From Bactrocera neohumeralis (taxonomy: Eukaryota; Arthropoda; Insecta; Diptera; Tephritidae), in contig NW_026089623.1 in assembly GCF_024586455.1 (NCBI RefSeq), positions 15,504,236-15,568,235 on the forward strand: a DNA stretch of 64,000 nucleotides, written 5' to 3'. This document shows positions 1 through 11,251 of the stretch, piece by piece. Made by a program: the position numbers and the translations under genes. Below the pieces are notes generated by a model. It was not told the DNA's origin. It did not search any database and saw only the letters and a list, made by a program, of their open reading frames with translations. Numbering within the stretch: the stretch's first letter is position 1; every line of letters starts with the position of its first letter.

Positions 1-715
1 GTTCGAGGCCGACCCACTGCACCTACCGGCGGGGGTCTTGGTTTCGTTCGTTGCTGCTACAGCGACACCAGACGTTACCACCAGGTGAGCTCCGCTGCAA
101 GAGGGCACGGCGTCATCATCCTCCCTGGCGTGCTCCTCAAACAGCGAACGCTCCTCTGGCGTAAGAGCATCGAGGAAGCTAAACTTCCGCCTAGCCCCTC
201 GACCCTCCTTACCTTCCGCTCCCCGATCTCCTTCTCCTTATCCACTACCGTTGCCCTTTGTCGTTGCTCTTGTCCGTCATCGAAATCAGTTTTTGGGTTT
301 GTTTTTTTTTGTTGTTGTTGTCCATCTTGTTCTTGCGACCTTTGACTCAACAGGGTGAGCTGTCGGGTCTATGTTCTGTCTGGGGAACTGAAAGGTCCGC
401 CACGCCAGAGCCCCTTGGCGCGGTAAGGCCACCGTTACTTCCCAATTCGGCCCGGTGTTGGGAAGGCTCCGTTATTATACAGCCACATTAACCTCCTGGC
501 TGCAAAGTTCCAATGGGCACGGCAGTCGCATAACACCCTGGATAGGAGGTGGTAGCTCTTGGTCGGCGCACGCATGCGGCATCCGACATCCCGCGTGGTC
601 CGTGCTTACCAGCACCAACCACACAGGATTGGGGGGCGCCGAGTATGCCTTGCGCCTAAGCCCCTGCACCGCGACAAGGTGCCTACCATTCGCAGAGGCG
701 ATGAGGGTTAACTAT
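1..715. other. GC-rich fragment of unknown identity
   Basis: This stretch is clearly richer in G and C than the AT-rich DNA that follows, and the change is abrupt at about 715, where a run of TTAATTATTAA-like sequence begins. Short open frames exist on both strands but none resembles a protein family I recognise. The sharp edge and composition would suit a piece of a non-LTR retrotransposon (5' region), but I see no endonuclease or reverse transcriptase motif, so that is only a guess. The left edge of the window cuts it. Confidence 0.3.
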
Positions 716-789
716 TAATTATTAATATTTTATTCCTAATAATAAAATTATTAATTTTAAGTGTATTTCACACGATTATACATACATAA

Positions 790-1120
790 TTTAATGCTTA
801 GTTAGGACACTTTATAGGTTTTAGGTTAATGGCGTTTTGTGGGCGTCGTAGTGATTTGATTACGCCCATTTATGAACGCGTAATTTTTACTAAGGTACGC
901 TCATACAGTTTCATCAAGATATCTTAATTTTCACTAAATTTAGAGCTTGCACGGTTAAGACAAATAGTCACTCGGATTTCAATTCGTCTCGCGATACTGA
1001 TCATGTATGTGTATAACCCTATACCTATCGCGATTAGTTTAATGTGATACGCACAACCGTTAGATGAACAAAACTATTACACTCTGTAGGACCATGAAAT
1101 TATGAGAAATACCGACTCAG
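790..1120 (+). repeat. Diverged third copy of the 1.08-kb dispersed repeat
   Basis: The order of short blocks matches the 3' third of the better copy at about 2140-2470: a 'tttataggttt' block, a 'ggcgttttgtgggcg' block, 'tttcatcaagatatct', a 'gagcttgcacgg' block, 'cggatttc', 'gtgtataaccctata' and 'gaacaaaactatta'. Many substitutions separate them and the GGAC tandem tract is missing, so this is an old copy. It does not encode a recognisable protein. The rest of 716-1404 is AT-rich with nothing I can identify. Confidence 0.6.
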
Positions 1121-1404
1121 TAATTATCTCTTCATATATCTTACAATGATAAATTTTGTTTTATTGTTCAAAAGAATTAGTATGTCTTGTGATACCAAAT
1201 TTTATTAAAATAGTTTTCGGTCCACTCATTGTTAAATTCCAGATGGTCTATGAATACGTTAATTGAAACGCATATTTTACATGTATAGAAATGGTAAAAT
1301 TTAATTTTTTGTTAACAACATTAAGCATCGTTGTTAATAAAAATGAGAGAATTTTTTTGCAATTAACAGAAATATTATTTAATTCCGAATTCAAAGGTTA
1401 ATTA

Positions 1405-2487
1405 AACAAGTAAGGAAGGGCTAAGTTCGGGTGTCACCGAACATTTTATACTCTCGCATGGTAAAGTGATAATCGAGATTTCATAATACGTCATTTACAT
1501 ATTTTTCAAATACTGTATTTTTGTAAAGTTTTATTCCGCTGTCATCATTGGTTCCTAATGTTTATACTCGTATTATACAGAGAAGGCATCAGATGGAATT
1601 CAAAATAGCTTTATATTGGAAGAAGGCGTGGTTGTGAACCGATTTCACCCATATTTCGTACATGTCATCAGGGTGTTAAGAAAATATTATATACCGAATT
1701 TCATTGAAATCGGTCTAGTAGCTCCTGAGATATGGTTCTTGGTCCATAAGTGGGCGGCGCCACGCCCATTTTCAATTTTTAAAAAAAGCCTGGGTGCAGC
1801 TTCCTTCTGCCACTTCTTCCGTAAAATTTAGTGTTTCTGACGTTTTTTATTAGTCGGTTAACGTACATTTAGTGATTTTGAACATAACCTTTGTATGGAA
1901 GGTGCGCGTGGTTATTATCCGATTTCTTCTACTTTTGAACTGTATATGGAAATACCTGAAGAAAACGACTCTGTAGAGTTTGGTTGACATAGCTATAGTA
2001 GTTTCCGAGATATGTACAAAAAACTTAGTAGGGGGCGGGGCCACGCCCACTTTTCCAAAACAATTGCGTCCAAATATGCCCCTCCCTAATGCGATCCTTT
2101 GTGCCAAATTTCACTTTAATATCTTTATTTATGGCTTAGTTATGACACTTTATGGGTTTTCGGTTTCCGCCATTTTGTGGGCGTGGCAGTGGGCCGATTT
2201 TGCCCATCTTCGAACTTAACCTTCTTATGGAGCCAAGGAATACGTGTACCAAGTTTCATCATGATATCTCAACTTTTACTCAAGTTACAGCTTGCACGGG
2301 CGGACGGACGGACGGACAGACGGACGGACGGACAGACAGACATCCGGATTTCGACTCTACTCGTCGCCCTGATCACTTTGGTATATATAACCCTATATCT
2401 GACTCTTTTAGTTTTAGGACTTACAAACAACCGTTATGTGAACAAAACTATAATACTTTCGTTAGCAACATTGTTGCGAGAGTATAA
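1405..2487 (+). repeat. Dispersed repeat, left copy (plus orientation)
   Basis: The copy begins with 'aacaagtaaggaaggg' and 'gttcgggtgtcaccgaac' and ends near 'ttgcgagagtataaa'. The reverse complement of the whole unit is found at 4866-5941 with a few percent difference. Short open frames occur in it, but the same sequence lacks any conserved protein motif, and blocks such as CCACGCCC recur inside it in both orientations. I regard it as a non-coding dispersed repeat, possibly the non-autonomous end of a larger element. It carries a GGAC/GACA simple repeat at 2281-2342. Confidence 0.75.
2281..2342 (+). repeat. GGAC/GACA tetranucleotide tandem repeat
   Basis: About fifteen imperfect copies of a four-base unit (ggac, with gaca variants). 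The equivalent tract in the inverted partner copy is 5010-5047 and is shorter, so the tract varies in length between copies, as expected for a microsatellite carried inside a dispersed repeat. Confidence 0.85.
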
Positions 2488-2617
2488 AAATTTACAGTGC
2501 GATTTTGTACTGTGATAAAGATCGTATCTTGAATAGTTTTTGAATGGCAGCGTTCTAAACAGCGACCGCTCAGAGGTGCAAACATAATGTACATATAATG
2601 TATATACTACTAGCTGA

Positions 2618-4530
2618 CCCCGAAGCCGTTGTCCTGCGTGAAATTATGTGTTTTGAAATGAAAAAAAGTTGAAATTATATTGTGTCGAAAATGATTTATT
2701 TTCAATTTTTCTACATTTTTTTTAATGTAGCGCAGCTTAATAAACATAATTTTTTGATTTCTGTTCTGGTGCGTAAATATACAGAGAAGATGGGTTTCCA
2801 ACTCTCCAACACGCAACATACTACATATATATCTGGCCGTGTAAAAACATAGCATTTCCCGGTTTCCTGTGTCCTGTTGATTTTCAACGCAAAGGCAATT
2901 TTCTCTGGAAATTGAATACGTTTGAACTGAAATGGCTGTCCCTTGTATTCGATAACTGCGTCATAATCAGTCGGGTTCCATTACACAGTTTCGGCGCATG
3001 AAGATTGTGAAACATAATAATGACAGATCCTACTTTGAGACGCAAATGATGCTGGGGCATACCAAGGCTCTCCAAAGAATTTGGAAATTCCACTGGATAA
3101 TTTACGGTTTCGTCTTTCTTGTCAAGACGATCGATCGATTTATATGAGCGCAAACCTCCCGGAATTTGACTTTGAATATTCCAGTTTAAGTCATTAACAT
3201 CGGTATTTTTTGCAGCTAAAATTGCGCGTTCACTCCAGCAATTGCAGTTACGATAATTTGGCCAACGTTTGGATAAACATTCGTGATGAGTTCATCTTCC
3301 GTTGAAGTGAATTGACAAAAGGGAGGTGAAATTAATATCAAACCACTGGAAGTATCAACCGAAATTTTCCCATTTCCAATTCTTAGCGAATACAATGTAG
3401 AATGTCATCGGCAATGTCATTTTTTCGTATCCCATAATTAACGCAAATTTGAAGGCTGATATATCGAAATGATCTTCGCGAAAAGTATGCGAACTTCAGT
3501 GGCATGCGAAGTAACTATCGCATTGTCCTTCGTCTGTTTCCAGTGATTATCATGTTCCAGCAAATGCAACTGCTGGCATGCTTCTCAAAAAGTTGCACAC
3601 ACTGTACCATTCACAATACGCAATGACTTAAATGAAGTTGAACCGCGAGACGCACAACAGTCGGAAAACTTTCATGAATTGCAAAAGTAAATATCCTTAA
3701 AAGCGCGTTATTGCAGTTCACATATCGACCCATTTGATACTGCTGATCTCATATAGTTCAAGGCCAATAACCGCCATGTTGCTTTCTTTGGTGACGTACT
3801 TGCAAACGTATTTGATCGAATTCACCAATCTGCAATATTCAACATTGATATAAGTTTTGAATGTGAATTAGACAAAAGTGGCGAATATGGTACGGATCCA
3901 TGTGTTGTCAACTTCGATGTGTTGTTAACGTCGATATTCACGCCTCTAAATGCTAAATGTTCTGCCATTGTCGTCTGGTGAGCGACGCCGATACAGTGAA
4001 TATCCATCATTTCCCATTTCCCTTTCCGAAAGAAATTTATTGTCAGACATACAAACCAAAGTGGGATGGTAAGGTTCGCAAGGTCCATGAACCATATTGG
4101 TTTTCACCACTTCGTATAATTCTGGATCTATCTCTGAATCAGGAATTTCCGTTGAAATGATGTCATCAATTTGATCTGGTTTAATCACCATCCGCATCCA
4201 AAGAAGAATGTGTGCGTGCGACAAACCTCTTTTTTGCTACTCAACAGAATACATTCAGCATCTAACAGCACCATATACACCATAGGTTGCTTCAAGATAA
4301 AGACCATCAAACCTCGCAGCTATTGTTTAAAAAGTCGTCTGTGATATCGTTACGATCGCTAGCTGATTGACCGCGATCCATAATTCCGGACGTATGTAAT
4401 CGCATTTTGGGAGTACTTCTTGCCTTTTCTTGGGCTGCCATACGTTGATGGCAAAAAGAACGCCGACCAATATTAGCGCGACCTCTTCGTGGCCTCGTAA
4501 CAAATTTCAATCTGTAATTGATCACTTCGT
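2618..4530 (-). pseudogene. Decayed Helitron Rep/helicase gene
   Basis: Read on the minus strand, pieces of a Helitron transposase appear in the right order in different frames. Around 4400-4500 is a basic N-terminal piece with 'RRGRANIGRR'. At 3946-4224 is the Rep-side segment 'MSHAHILLWMRMV' followed by 'EIPDSEIDPELYE', 'HGPC' and 'DGYSLYRRR'. At about 3760-3820 is 'IKYVCKYVTKESN', the two-tyrosine Rep motif region. At 2884-3153 is the C-terminal part of the Pif1-type helicase with 'VNYPVEFPNSLESLG', 'LKVGS' and 'PKLCNGTRL'. Known Helitron proteins are about 1,400 residues or more; here the middle is missing and there are many frameshifts and stops, so it is not functional. It lies exactly between the two inverted copies of the 1.08-kb repeat. 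Confidence 0.85.
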
Positions 4531-4865
4531 CTGAAACACACATAAAGTTTTCACTGAATAATTTTAAATAATTTTTCTTTTGGATAGCCGGAATAAAAAA
4601 GCAAGCGACCGCAATTGAACGATTCAAATAATTTACAAATCAAAATATTGAAAAACAAAATAAACAAAAATTGAAAAAAATGTACATACATATGTATATG
4701 TAAAATGTTACTTTTTGGAATTGTCCAATTTTCCGACTTCTCCTCATGAAAAGTATAAGGTATTTTGTTTCAAAACTTTTCCCGATCCACAACAGATAAC
4801 CTTTAAAAATTTCATCAAGATTGGTTCAACCGTTCTCTTAGTGTTACTAACAAACAAAGATTCAT

Positions 4866-5941
4866 TTTTATACTCTCGCAACAAAGTTGCCAAAGAGAGT
4901 ATTATAGTTTTGTTCACATAACGGTTGTTTGTAAGTCCTAAAACTAAAAGAGTCAGATATAGGGTTATATATACCAAAGTGATCAGGGTGACGAGTAGAG
5001 TTGAAATCCGGATGTCTGTCTGTCCGTCTGTCCGTCCGTCCGTCCGTGCAAGCTGTAACTTGAGTAAAAATTAAGATATCATGATGAAACTTGGTACACG
5101 TATTCCTTGGCTCCATAAGAAGGTTAAGTTCGAAGATGGGCTAAATCGGCCCACTGCCACGCCCACAAAATGGCGAAAACCGAAAACCTATAAAGTGTCA
5201 TAACTAAGCCATAAATAAAGATATTAAAGTGAAATTTGGCACAAAGGATCGCATTAGGGATGGGCATATTTGGACGTAATTTTTTTGGAAAAGTGGGCGT
5301 GGCCCCGCCCCCTACTAAGTTTTTTATACGTATCTCGGAAACTACTATAGCTATGTCAACCAAACTTTACAGAGTCGTTTCCTTCAGGCATTTCCATATA
5401 CAGTTCAAAAATGGAAGAAATCGGATAATAACCACGCCCACCTCCCATACAAAGGTTATGTTGAAAATCACTAAAAGTGCCTTAACCGACTAACAAAAAA
5501 CGTCAGAAACACTAAATTTTACGGAAGAAGTGGCAGAAGGAAGCTGCACCCAGCCTTTTTTTAAAAATTGAAAATGAGCGTGGCCTCGCCCACTTATGGA
5601 CCAAAAACTATATCTCAGGAACTACTAGACCGATTTCAATGAAATTCGGTATATAATATTTTCCTTACATCCTGATGACATGTACGAAATATGGGTGAAA
5701 TCGGTTCACAACCACGCCTTCTTCCAATATAACGCTATTTTGAATTCCATCTGATGCCTTTTCTGTATAATACGAGTATATATGTACATTAGGAACCAAT
5801 GATGATAGCGGAATAAACTTTACAAAAATATGGTATTTGAAAAATATGTAAATGACGTATAATGAAATCTCGATTATCACTTTATCATGCGAGAGTATAA
5901 AATGTTCGGTGACACCCGAACTTAGCCCTTCCTTACTTGTT
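4866..5941 (-). repeat. Dispersed repeat, right copy (minus orientation)
   Basis: Reverse complement of 1405-2487, ending in 'cccttccttacttgtt', the mirror of the left copy's start. Together the two copies form inverted flanks of about 1.08 kb around a Helitron remnant of about 2.4 kb. Whether this is one mobile unit with long inverted ends or two independent insertions cannot be settled from the sequence; no clear target duplication is visible outside (left flank ends 'ggttaatta', right flank starts 'atttatata'). Confidence 0.75.
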
Positions 5942-6904
5942 ATTTATATAGATATAGTAAGTGAATTTTTAAACGCGTTTTTCTCGAAACGGCATTTTTC
6001 AAATTTGCTGACATCATAACTCAACGAGAAATTAACCGATCGACTTCAAATTAAAACTGGGTATAGTTGAATACATTTGCTATACAACAGACTACGATCT
6101 CTTTGATTGGTTGAAAATTGTCAATTTGGCATTAAAAAAACGATTTTTTTTTTCAAAATTACGTTATTTTCTTAATTTTTGATATTTTTCAAAGATCGTA
6201 GTTCATTGTATAGAAAATGTATTTAAGTTTAATAAACATTTTGTCCTTTTTTGTTTCAGCTACTCATTCGACCGGAATCATGTCAGCAGTTGAGGCACTT
6301 TTTTTTTTCGGCACTTCCGCAGACAGCACATAACTCCGTTATTTTTCAATATTTTTAAAAAAATTTAATATACCCAAAAATATACATTATTACGTCCATA
6401 GAACGTCGAAATATTTAATCTAGTACTTTCTTTTAAAAAAATTCCCAAAAATCGCCTAATTTTTCATGCGTCACACTGGTTTAGCCCCTTAAGTTCTCTG
6501 CTTTACTCTCATTCTTTCTCTATCTCTCTTTCTCTCTCTCTCTCGCACTCTATCTTTCTCTGTTGCTCTTCTCCTTCCAAGTTGCGTTAATCGTTCAACG
6601 CTATTCCCCCTCCACTGAAGCGTTAAACGTTTAACGCAACCTTTTCCGAAGTCGCCTAAGAAGTTTCACTTCAATAATTTTAATTTTATTTCTCTTTAAT
6701 TTTATTTTTTAATTTTTAAATAAATTAATCTTTCAAATAATATTTATATTTATTTCGACTATTACAAAGTGAAGATGTGCCAAATGAATTTCATTTCTTC
6801 AAAGAAAATTGATGACCTGCATGAAATATGCATATTCGTTATCATTTCCATATATACCAATAAAATTTGTATGGAATATACATTATATTATTATTATTAT
6901 TTTT
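5942..6904. other. AT-rich spacer with no gene
   Basis: No protein frame is convincing. It holds a CT-rich low-complexity tract at about 6517-6550 and a perfect-looking hairpin at 6581-6640, listed separately. The rest is AT-rich sequence with homopolymer runs. Confidence 0.6.
6581..6640. repeat. Hairpin-forming inverted repeat
   Basis: Two 22-base arms at 6581-6602 (GTTGCGTTAATCGTTCAACGCT) and 6619-6640 pair with two mismatches across a 16-base loop. The arms themselves contain GTTAA and TTAAC steps, so the site is a nested palindrome. It stands alone; I find no second copy in the window and no gene beside it. It might be the tip of a small foldback element. Confidence 0.7.
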
Positions 6905-7071
6905 TGACACATTTGTCTGTATGTTTGCGAAAGCAAATGCGAGCCAAATACACACATATGTACATACATTCATAATAACAAGTGTCGCACATACATATGT
7001 ATATTATTTCTTTGGCTCATTTGTCTGTATGTTTACGAAAGCAAATGCAAGCCACATACAAAAATACATAT
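6905..7071 (+). repeat. Minisatellite of about 109 bp (left of BEL-1)
   Basis: One and a half units of a repeat containing 'tttgtctgtatgttt', 'gcgaaagcaaatgc', 'acatatgtacatac' and 'caagtgtcgcac' are visible; 'tttgtctgtatgttt' recurs about 109 bases apart. The next unit resumes at 27419, directly after the right end of BEL-1. The element therefore landed inside this array, and the last five bases here (CATAT, 7067-7071) are repeated at 27419-27423. Confidence 0.75.
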
Positions 7072-7605
7072 TGTTTAAATGAGTTAAGCCTCCTCCCTTT
7101 CTAACTGGGAAAAACTGGCGCACGCTAGCAAGACAGTACAATACACCACATCAACTCAACTTCACAACACTTACACGCACTTTCACCATACTCACTTCAC
7201 AAATCATTAGGGCTTATAACCCACATTCCACACTACACATGAGAGCACCACACATCGACACCCGCATACACGTACACCAACCAACCACATCACATCATCT
7301 GATCCCACACAGCAAAGGGAAAAAAGGAACCACAAGGAGATCACCACTTCACTTCGTTTTCGACCAGCGACTTGTACGCCTGTGCGGTAATTTCCTTTTT
7401 CGGCCTCCTCGATCGGTGCACATTTTTTTCACAAATTCTTCACTCCACGTTCGACCAGAGTGATATTTTATATACATTATATATACAACTTAAACCTTTT
7501 TTAATAAACCCTCATTGTACAAGCCTACCCGTGTGCACATACACTAAAGTTGATTTCTTTCGGAAAACTAGTGGTGGTATAAAGGGTGAGTGCGGAAAAA
7601 ATACA
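7072..7605 (+). repeat. BEL-1 5' LTR
   Basis: It starts TGTTTAAATGAG and ends AAAATACA (TG...CA), 534 bp. It is matched almost base for base by 24405-24860 joined to 27337-27418 (538 bp together). An open frame of 74 codons in it is conserved between the two LTRs simply because the LTRs are copies of each other; I do not consider it a gene. A TATATACATTATATATA block at about 7467-7487 could hold the promoter. Confidence 0.88.
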
Positions 7606-7620
7606 TGGTCCTTTGAGCCA
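7606..7620 (+). promoter_or_regulatory. BEL-1 primer-binding site (tRNA-Tyr type)
   Basis: TGGTCCTTTGAGCCA follows the 5' LTR with no gap. Apart from one T for C it matches the complement of the 3' end of animal tRNA-Tyr (TGGTCCTTCGAGCCG...). The second BEL element has the unmutated version at 35729 and 49899. Confidence 0.75.
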
Positions 7621-7806
7621 TAAGGAACGGAATCTTAGAAACAAAAAAAAAATACATATAATAAAAAATTTTAAGTAACAACAAACAGCCCGAGGCTAAC
7701 TACAGTGGAAAACAAAAAAAAAACTTAAGTGGGAACAGAAAACCAGTTAAGTGAGTTAAAAAAAAAAAAACAAAAAAAGATACTTATGTACATATATGTA
7801 TGTATA

Positions 7807-8165
7807 ACTTAAAATAATTCAATAAAACTCAACTTTCGTTGTCCACGTTAATCTTTATTCTGCCTCTTTACAAAAGTTCTTCGCTCAACCAAACCAAGCT
7901 CGAAGAAATTTCACCAACGCTTTCCGCTAGACAATGCAACAATCGTTATTCGTCTCATGTATTTGTTGTAATCTGAAAGTGCTGTTGTCACGACTTAGAT
8001 CAAGCGCGAGAGCAAGTTGCTTAGTGCGCATGCCCAATGACGAAATCACTCAAACTTAGTTCAACTAATACAAAAACAGTGTTGTGTAATGAAGTTGAGC
8101 TTAAACAAAAAGTACGATCAAATAAGGGTTCACAGGTTAGCGAGTTTGTGCAAGCATTCTTAACT
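7807..8165 (-). repeat. Gypsy-type 3' LTR
   Basis: 359 bp. It matches the 5' LTR at 15168-15473 except that this copy has about 54 extra bases (roughly 8039-8092). Ends are ACTTAAAATAATTC on the plus strand at left and TTCTTAACT at right, i.e. AGTTAAGAA...AAGT when read in the element's direction. Confidence 0.9.
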
Positions 8166-8177
8166 GCCTTCCTTCTC
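8166..8177 (-). promoter_or_regulatory. Polypurine tract of the gypsy-type element
   Basis: On the minus strand GAGAAGGAAGGC stands immediately before the 3' LTR. A purine run here is the expected primer for plus-strand DNA synthesis. The final C is unusual. Confidence 0.65.
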
Positions 8178-8621
8178 AAATTCGAAACGTCCCCATTGCG
8201 GATATCCAATGTAAATGTTGGTTTGGGAGTTCGAATAATTATATTAAAAATTGTTGCTTGAAATTTCTAATTTGTTGGTAATGTAAATGCGTATCGCAAT
8301 ACATAGGACGCTGCTTTAATACGTGGTGGCCGTGGTCTCTGTTGGTGCGGAGGGTGAAAAGCTTCAATATCAACAAAAGTAACGCATTTGTAGTTTAAAG
8401 TTGAATGTAACAATAACATAATAGCGTAACAAACATAATTGAACTCAAACTTAGTTTACAAAACATATGTACATATTTTAACTGATTTCTTATATAAATT
8501 TCCTATATTGTAAATAATCGAAATTGATAATGATGTGCTTTAATCTCTGACTAATTTTAAAAAGTTTGCCAATGTTATGTGCTTTTGCAGTAACGTAACT
8601 TTCAAAATTCGTGGGGAAAGT

Positions 8622-11251
8622 TCAACATTTATCGCAAGTTACTTTTATGGATTTTTTTCCATCGATCAAAACCGTGGTACCTAGATCTTCTTCAACAACT
8701 TTTTCGACAAATATCTTATTAAATTTATTTCCTAGACGCCTGTTCCTTCTCAAAAACACCTTCACTCCAGGTTCATAAGTTCTCATTTTTTTATTGTTAT
8801 TAAGCCTATTTAATACTTTTTCCTGCTCTTGACACAATCTCTCGCGGATTGTTTTTAAATTTTCATTCGAACAATTTTGAAAAATGTCGATAGGTTTGGC
8901 ATTTGTCGAAGAGAGAATGCTGTTGTTGTATGTATGAGTAGCTAATAGAACAAGATCAATGGTCTCGCTTAGCTGTTGTTGTTCTTTAATGCAGCGAGCT
9001 ATTTCTATTAAAGTTGAATGGAACCTCTCAACCTGCCCATTACTCTGACTATGTAATGTTGGAATAAAAAATTGTTCAATCGAAAAATTGTCTCGAAGCA
9101 AGGTTTTAATTGTCATCGAATGAAAGGCCTTTTCATTGTCCGAAACAATAGTTTTCGTGTTCTTAAATATTAATAATATTTCGAGAAGCGCTTCTTTAAT
9201 ATTAATTGTAGAACGTGAAGATATGGGTTTAACAATGGCATATTTAGAGAATTTGTCTATGCAAGTCAGGAAATGTTGTCTGTCTGTGACGAAAATGTCT
9301 ACGTGAAGGATCTCGCCGGGCATATTTGGAATAGGCGGCCTATTCCGAGATTGACCGGTTTACGCTGGTATTTATTTTCAAGGCATATATTACAGTTGGC
9401 AATTAGGGATTTTAATAACTTTTTAATACCTGGGAAAAAATATTCACGAGAAATTTGCTTAAAATTTTCTTGCAAGCAACGGTGCGCGCGGTTATGCTCC
9501 GTAGCAACTGTTTCGAGCTGGTCAGTTTTGTTAATTAAGTCTAATACAAATGCTTCTGTATGTAGAAATTTTATACCGGGAAAAAATAAAATCAAACCGT
9601 TTTGTATTTCTGCTAATGTTGATAAGTCACAATGTATTGCGTTCGTAATATTTGGGTTTATGGCTGTCTTTAAACATTCGAGTAGATTTTCGAGCGAATC
9701 AAAGGAAATCGTATGACGGATATACTTCTGAAATAAAATCTTTGTACATTTTTTTAAACATGATGATTTTGTAAGTATAAGCTGGTTCTTAAATTGATTT
9801 ATTGGGTATTTTATTGTCTTTATAACTCTGCTTAATGATTCCTCACTATGAGCTGTGCCCATTGATTCGCTCAAATTATTGATGAACTGTCGGGAGAGCG
9901 CATCTGCGACCTTGTTCTCACTTCCCGGCTTATAGTGAAATGTCGGCGAAAACTCTTCGATAAAGGCACGCCACATCTTCATTTTGGTATTCGGATTTTC
10001 GTCCGACATCGAGAATATTAGTGGCTGATGATCTGTAAAAATCTGGATATTTTTAACCCCATAAAGGTAATGGCGAAGAGTTTTTAGAGCCCAAACTATA
10101 GCCAGTAGTTCACGTTCGTTTGTCGCATAATTCTGCTCCGTTGAGGAAAGTGTGCGGGAAATCATCATTATAGGCCTATTATTTGTGATAATACAGCTCC
10201 CAGAGCATTTAAAGATGCATCGGTGGTTAGCTCGAAGGGTCGATTAAAATCCGGGTATTGAAGCAAAACATCTTCTGAAGCTAATATTTTCTTAATTTTT
10301 TGAAAAGCAGACATGGCGTCTGGGTCCAGTTTTATTTTGATATTTTTGGACTTGCTAGCTCCGACGTGCCCATTCTCTCCTCTCAAATATTTTGTTAAAG
10401 GTTTGACAATGGCGGCATAGTCCTTAACGAATCTTCGGTAATAACCTGCAAGACCGAGAAAGGATCGCAAGGTACGTAGGTTTTCTGGAACTTTGTAATT
10501 CATAATATCATGGATTTTGTTTGGGCAAGTTTTTATACCAAAAATCCGAGGAACTCGACTTCTGTATGAAAAAATTTGGATTTCTCTGGTGAAACTCTCA
10601 TTCCAGAATTTTCTAACTTGGTTAAAACTATATTTAAGTCTTTCAGATGTGAATACTCATCAGGCGAAAAAATAATTATGTCGTCGATATATACATACAT
10701 ATTTTACCGATTTCTTCGCGAAGAATATCATCCATCGCTCGTTGAAAAATGCTTGAAGAATTTTTAATCCAAATGGCAGGCGACAAAATTCGTACTTCCC
10801 ATTGTTTATATTGAACGCCGTTTTCGGTCTATCCCTTTCAAGTAAATTAATTTGGTGAAATCCTGATTTTAAATCTAGAGTAGTAAAATACTTGGACTTT
10901 CCTAAGTTAGACAAAATAACGGAAGTGTCAGGTATGGGATATCGATCAGAGGTAGTATTTTCGTTGATTTTTCTAAAATCGATCACCAGCCGTAACTTTT
11001 GCTTGCCATTTTCATCAACGCCTTTTTTGGTTACTACATGGACAGGGGAATTATAAGGTGATGACGACTTGCGTATTATACCGTCCTTTAGGAGTGATTT
11101 AATTTCTGAATTTATGAACTCTGTTGCTGACATTGGATACGGGTAACTTTTGCTAAAAATTGGGTCATCCGTGGTAGTACTTATTGTAGCCTCCACGTTC
11201 GTGTTGTATGGAAGGGCACGATCTGGATGTGCAAACGCATTCGTATTATTA
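8622..11251 (-). pseudogene. Gypsy-type pol (RT, RNase H, integrase), broken
   Basis: Read from 11196 down: reverse transcriptase with 'GIIRKSSSPYNSPVHVV', 'RLVIDFRKIN', 'DRYPIPD', 'FTTLDLKSGFHQI' and 'LPFGL'. A shift near 10740 puts the active-site block (Y-I-D-D, about 10675-10690) in another frame; a further shift lies near 10500-10660. RNase H follows with 'TNERELLAIVWALKTLRHYL', 'FTDHQPL' and 'NKVADALSR'. The integrase has an HHCC zinc finger ('HNRAHR' ... 'CNICLENK'), then after another shift near 9340 the core with D in 'HVDIFV', D in 'IVSDNEKAF' and E in 'NGQVERFHS', about 35 residues between the last two. The integrase ends at 8622. Enzyme order is typical of the gypsy/Ty3 group. At least three frameshifts make this copy inactive unless they are sequencing errors. 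Confidence 0.9.

Noticed and set aside
1850..2219. Frames of 79-112 codons in the 1.08-kb repeat, matched in the inverted copy
   Set aside because: Frames exist on both strands and in several phases of the same repeat; no known motif and no start or stop conservation in the third copy.
2281..2342. Regular short repeats that could suggest a CRISPR-like array
   Set aside because: It is a continuous four-base tandem repeat without spacers, in a eukaryotic sequence.
7239..7463. Open frame of 74 codons conserved at 24572-24796
   Set aside because: Both lie at the same place in the two BEL-1 LTRs; conservation comes from LTR identity, not selection on a protein.
8166..8621. Possible envelope gene after gypsy integrase
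   Set aside because: Only about 450 bases remain before the 3' LTR, without a frame, signal peptide or membrane segment.
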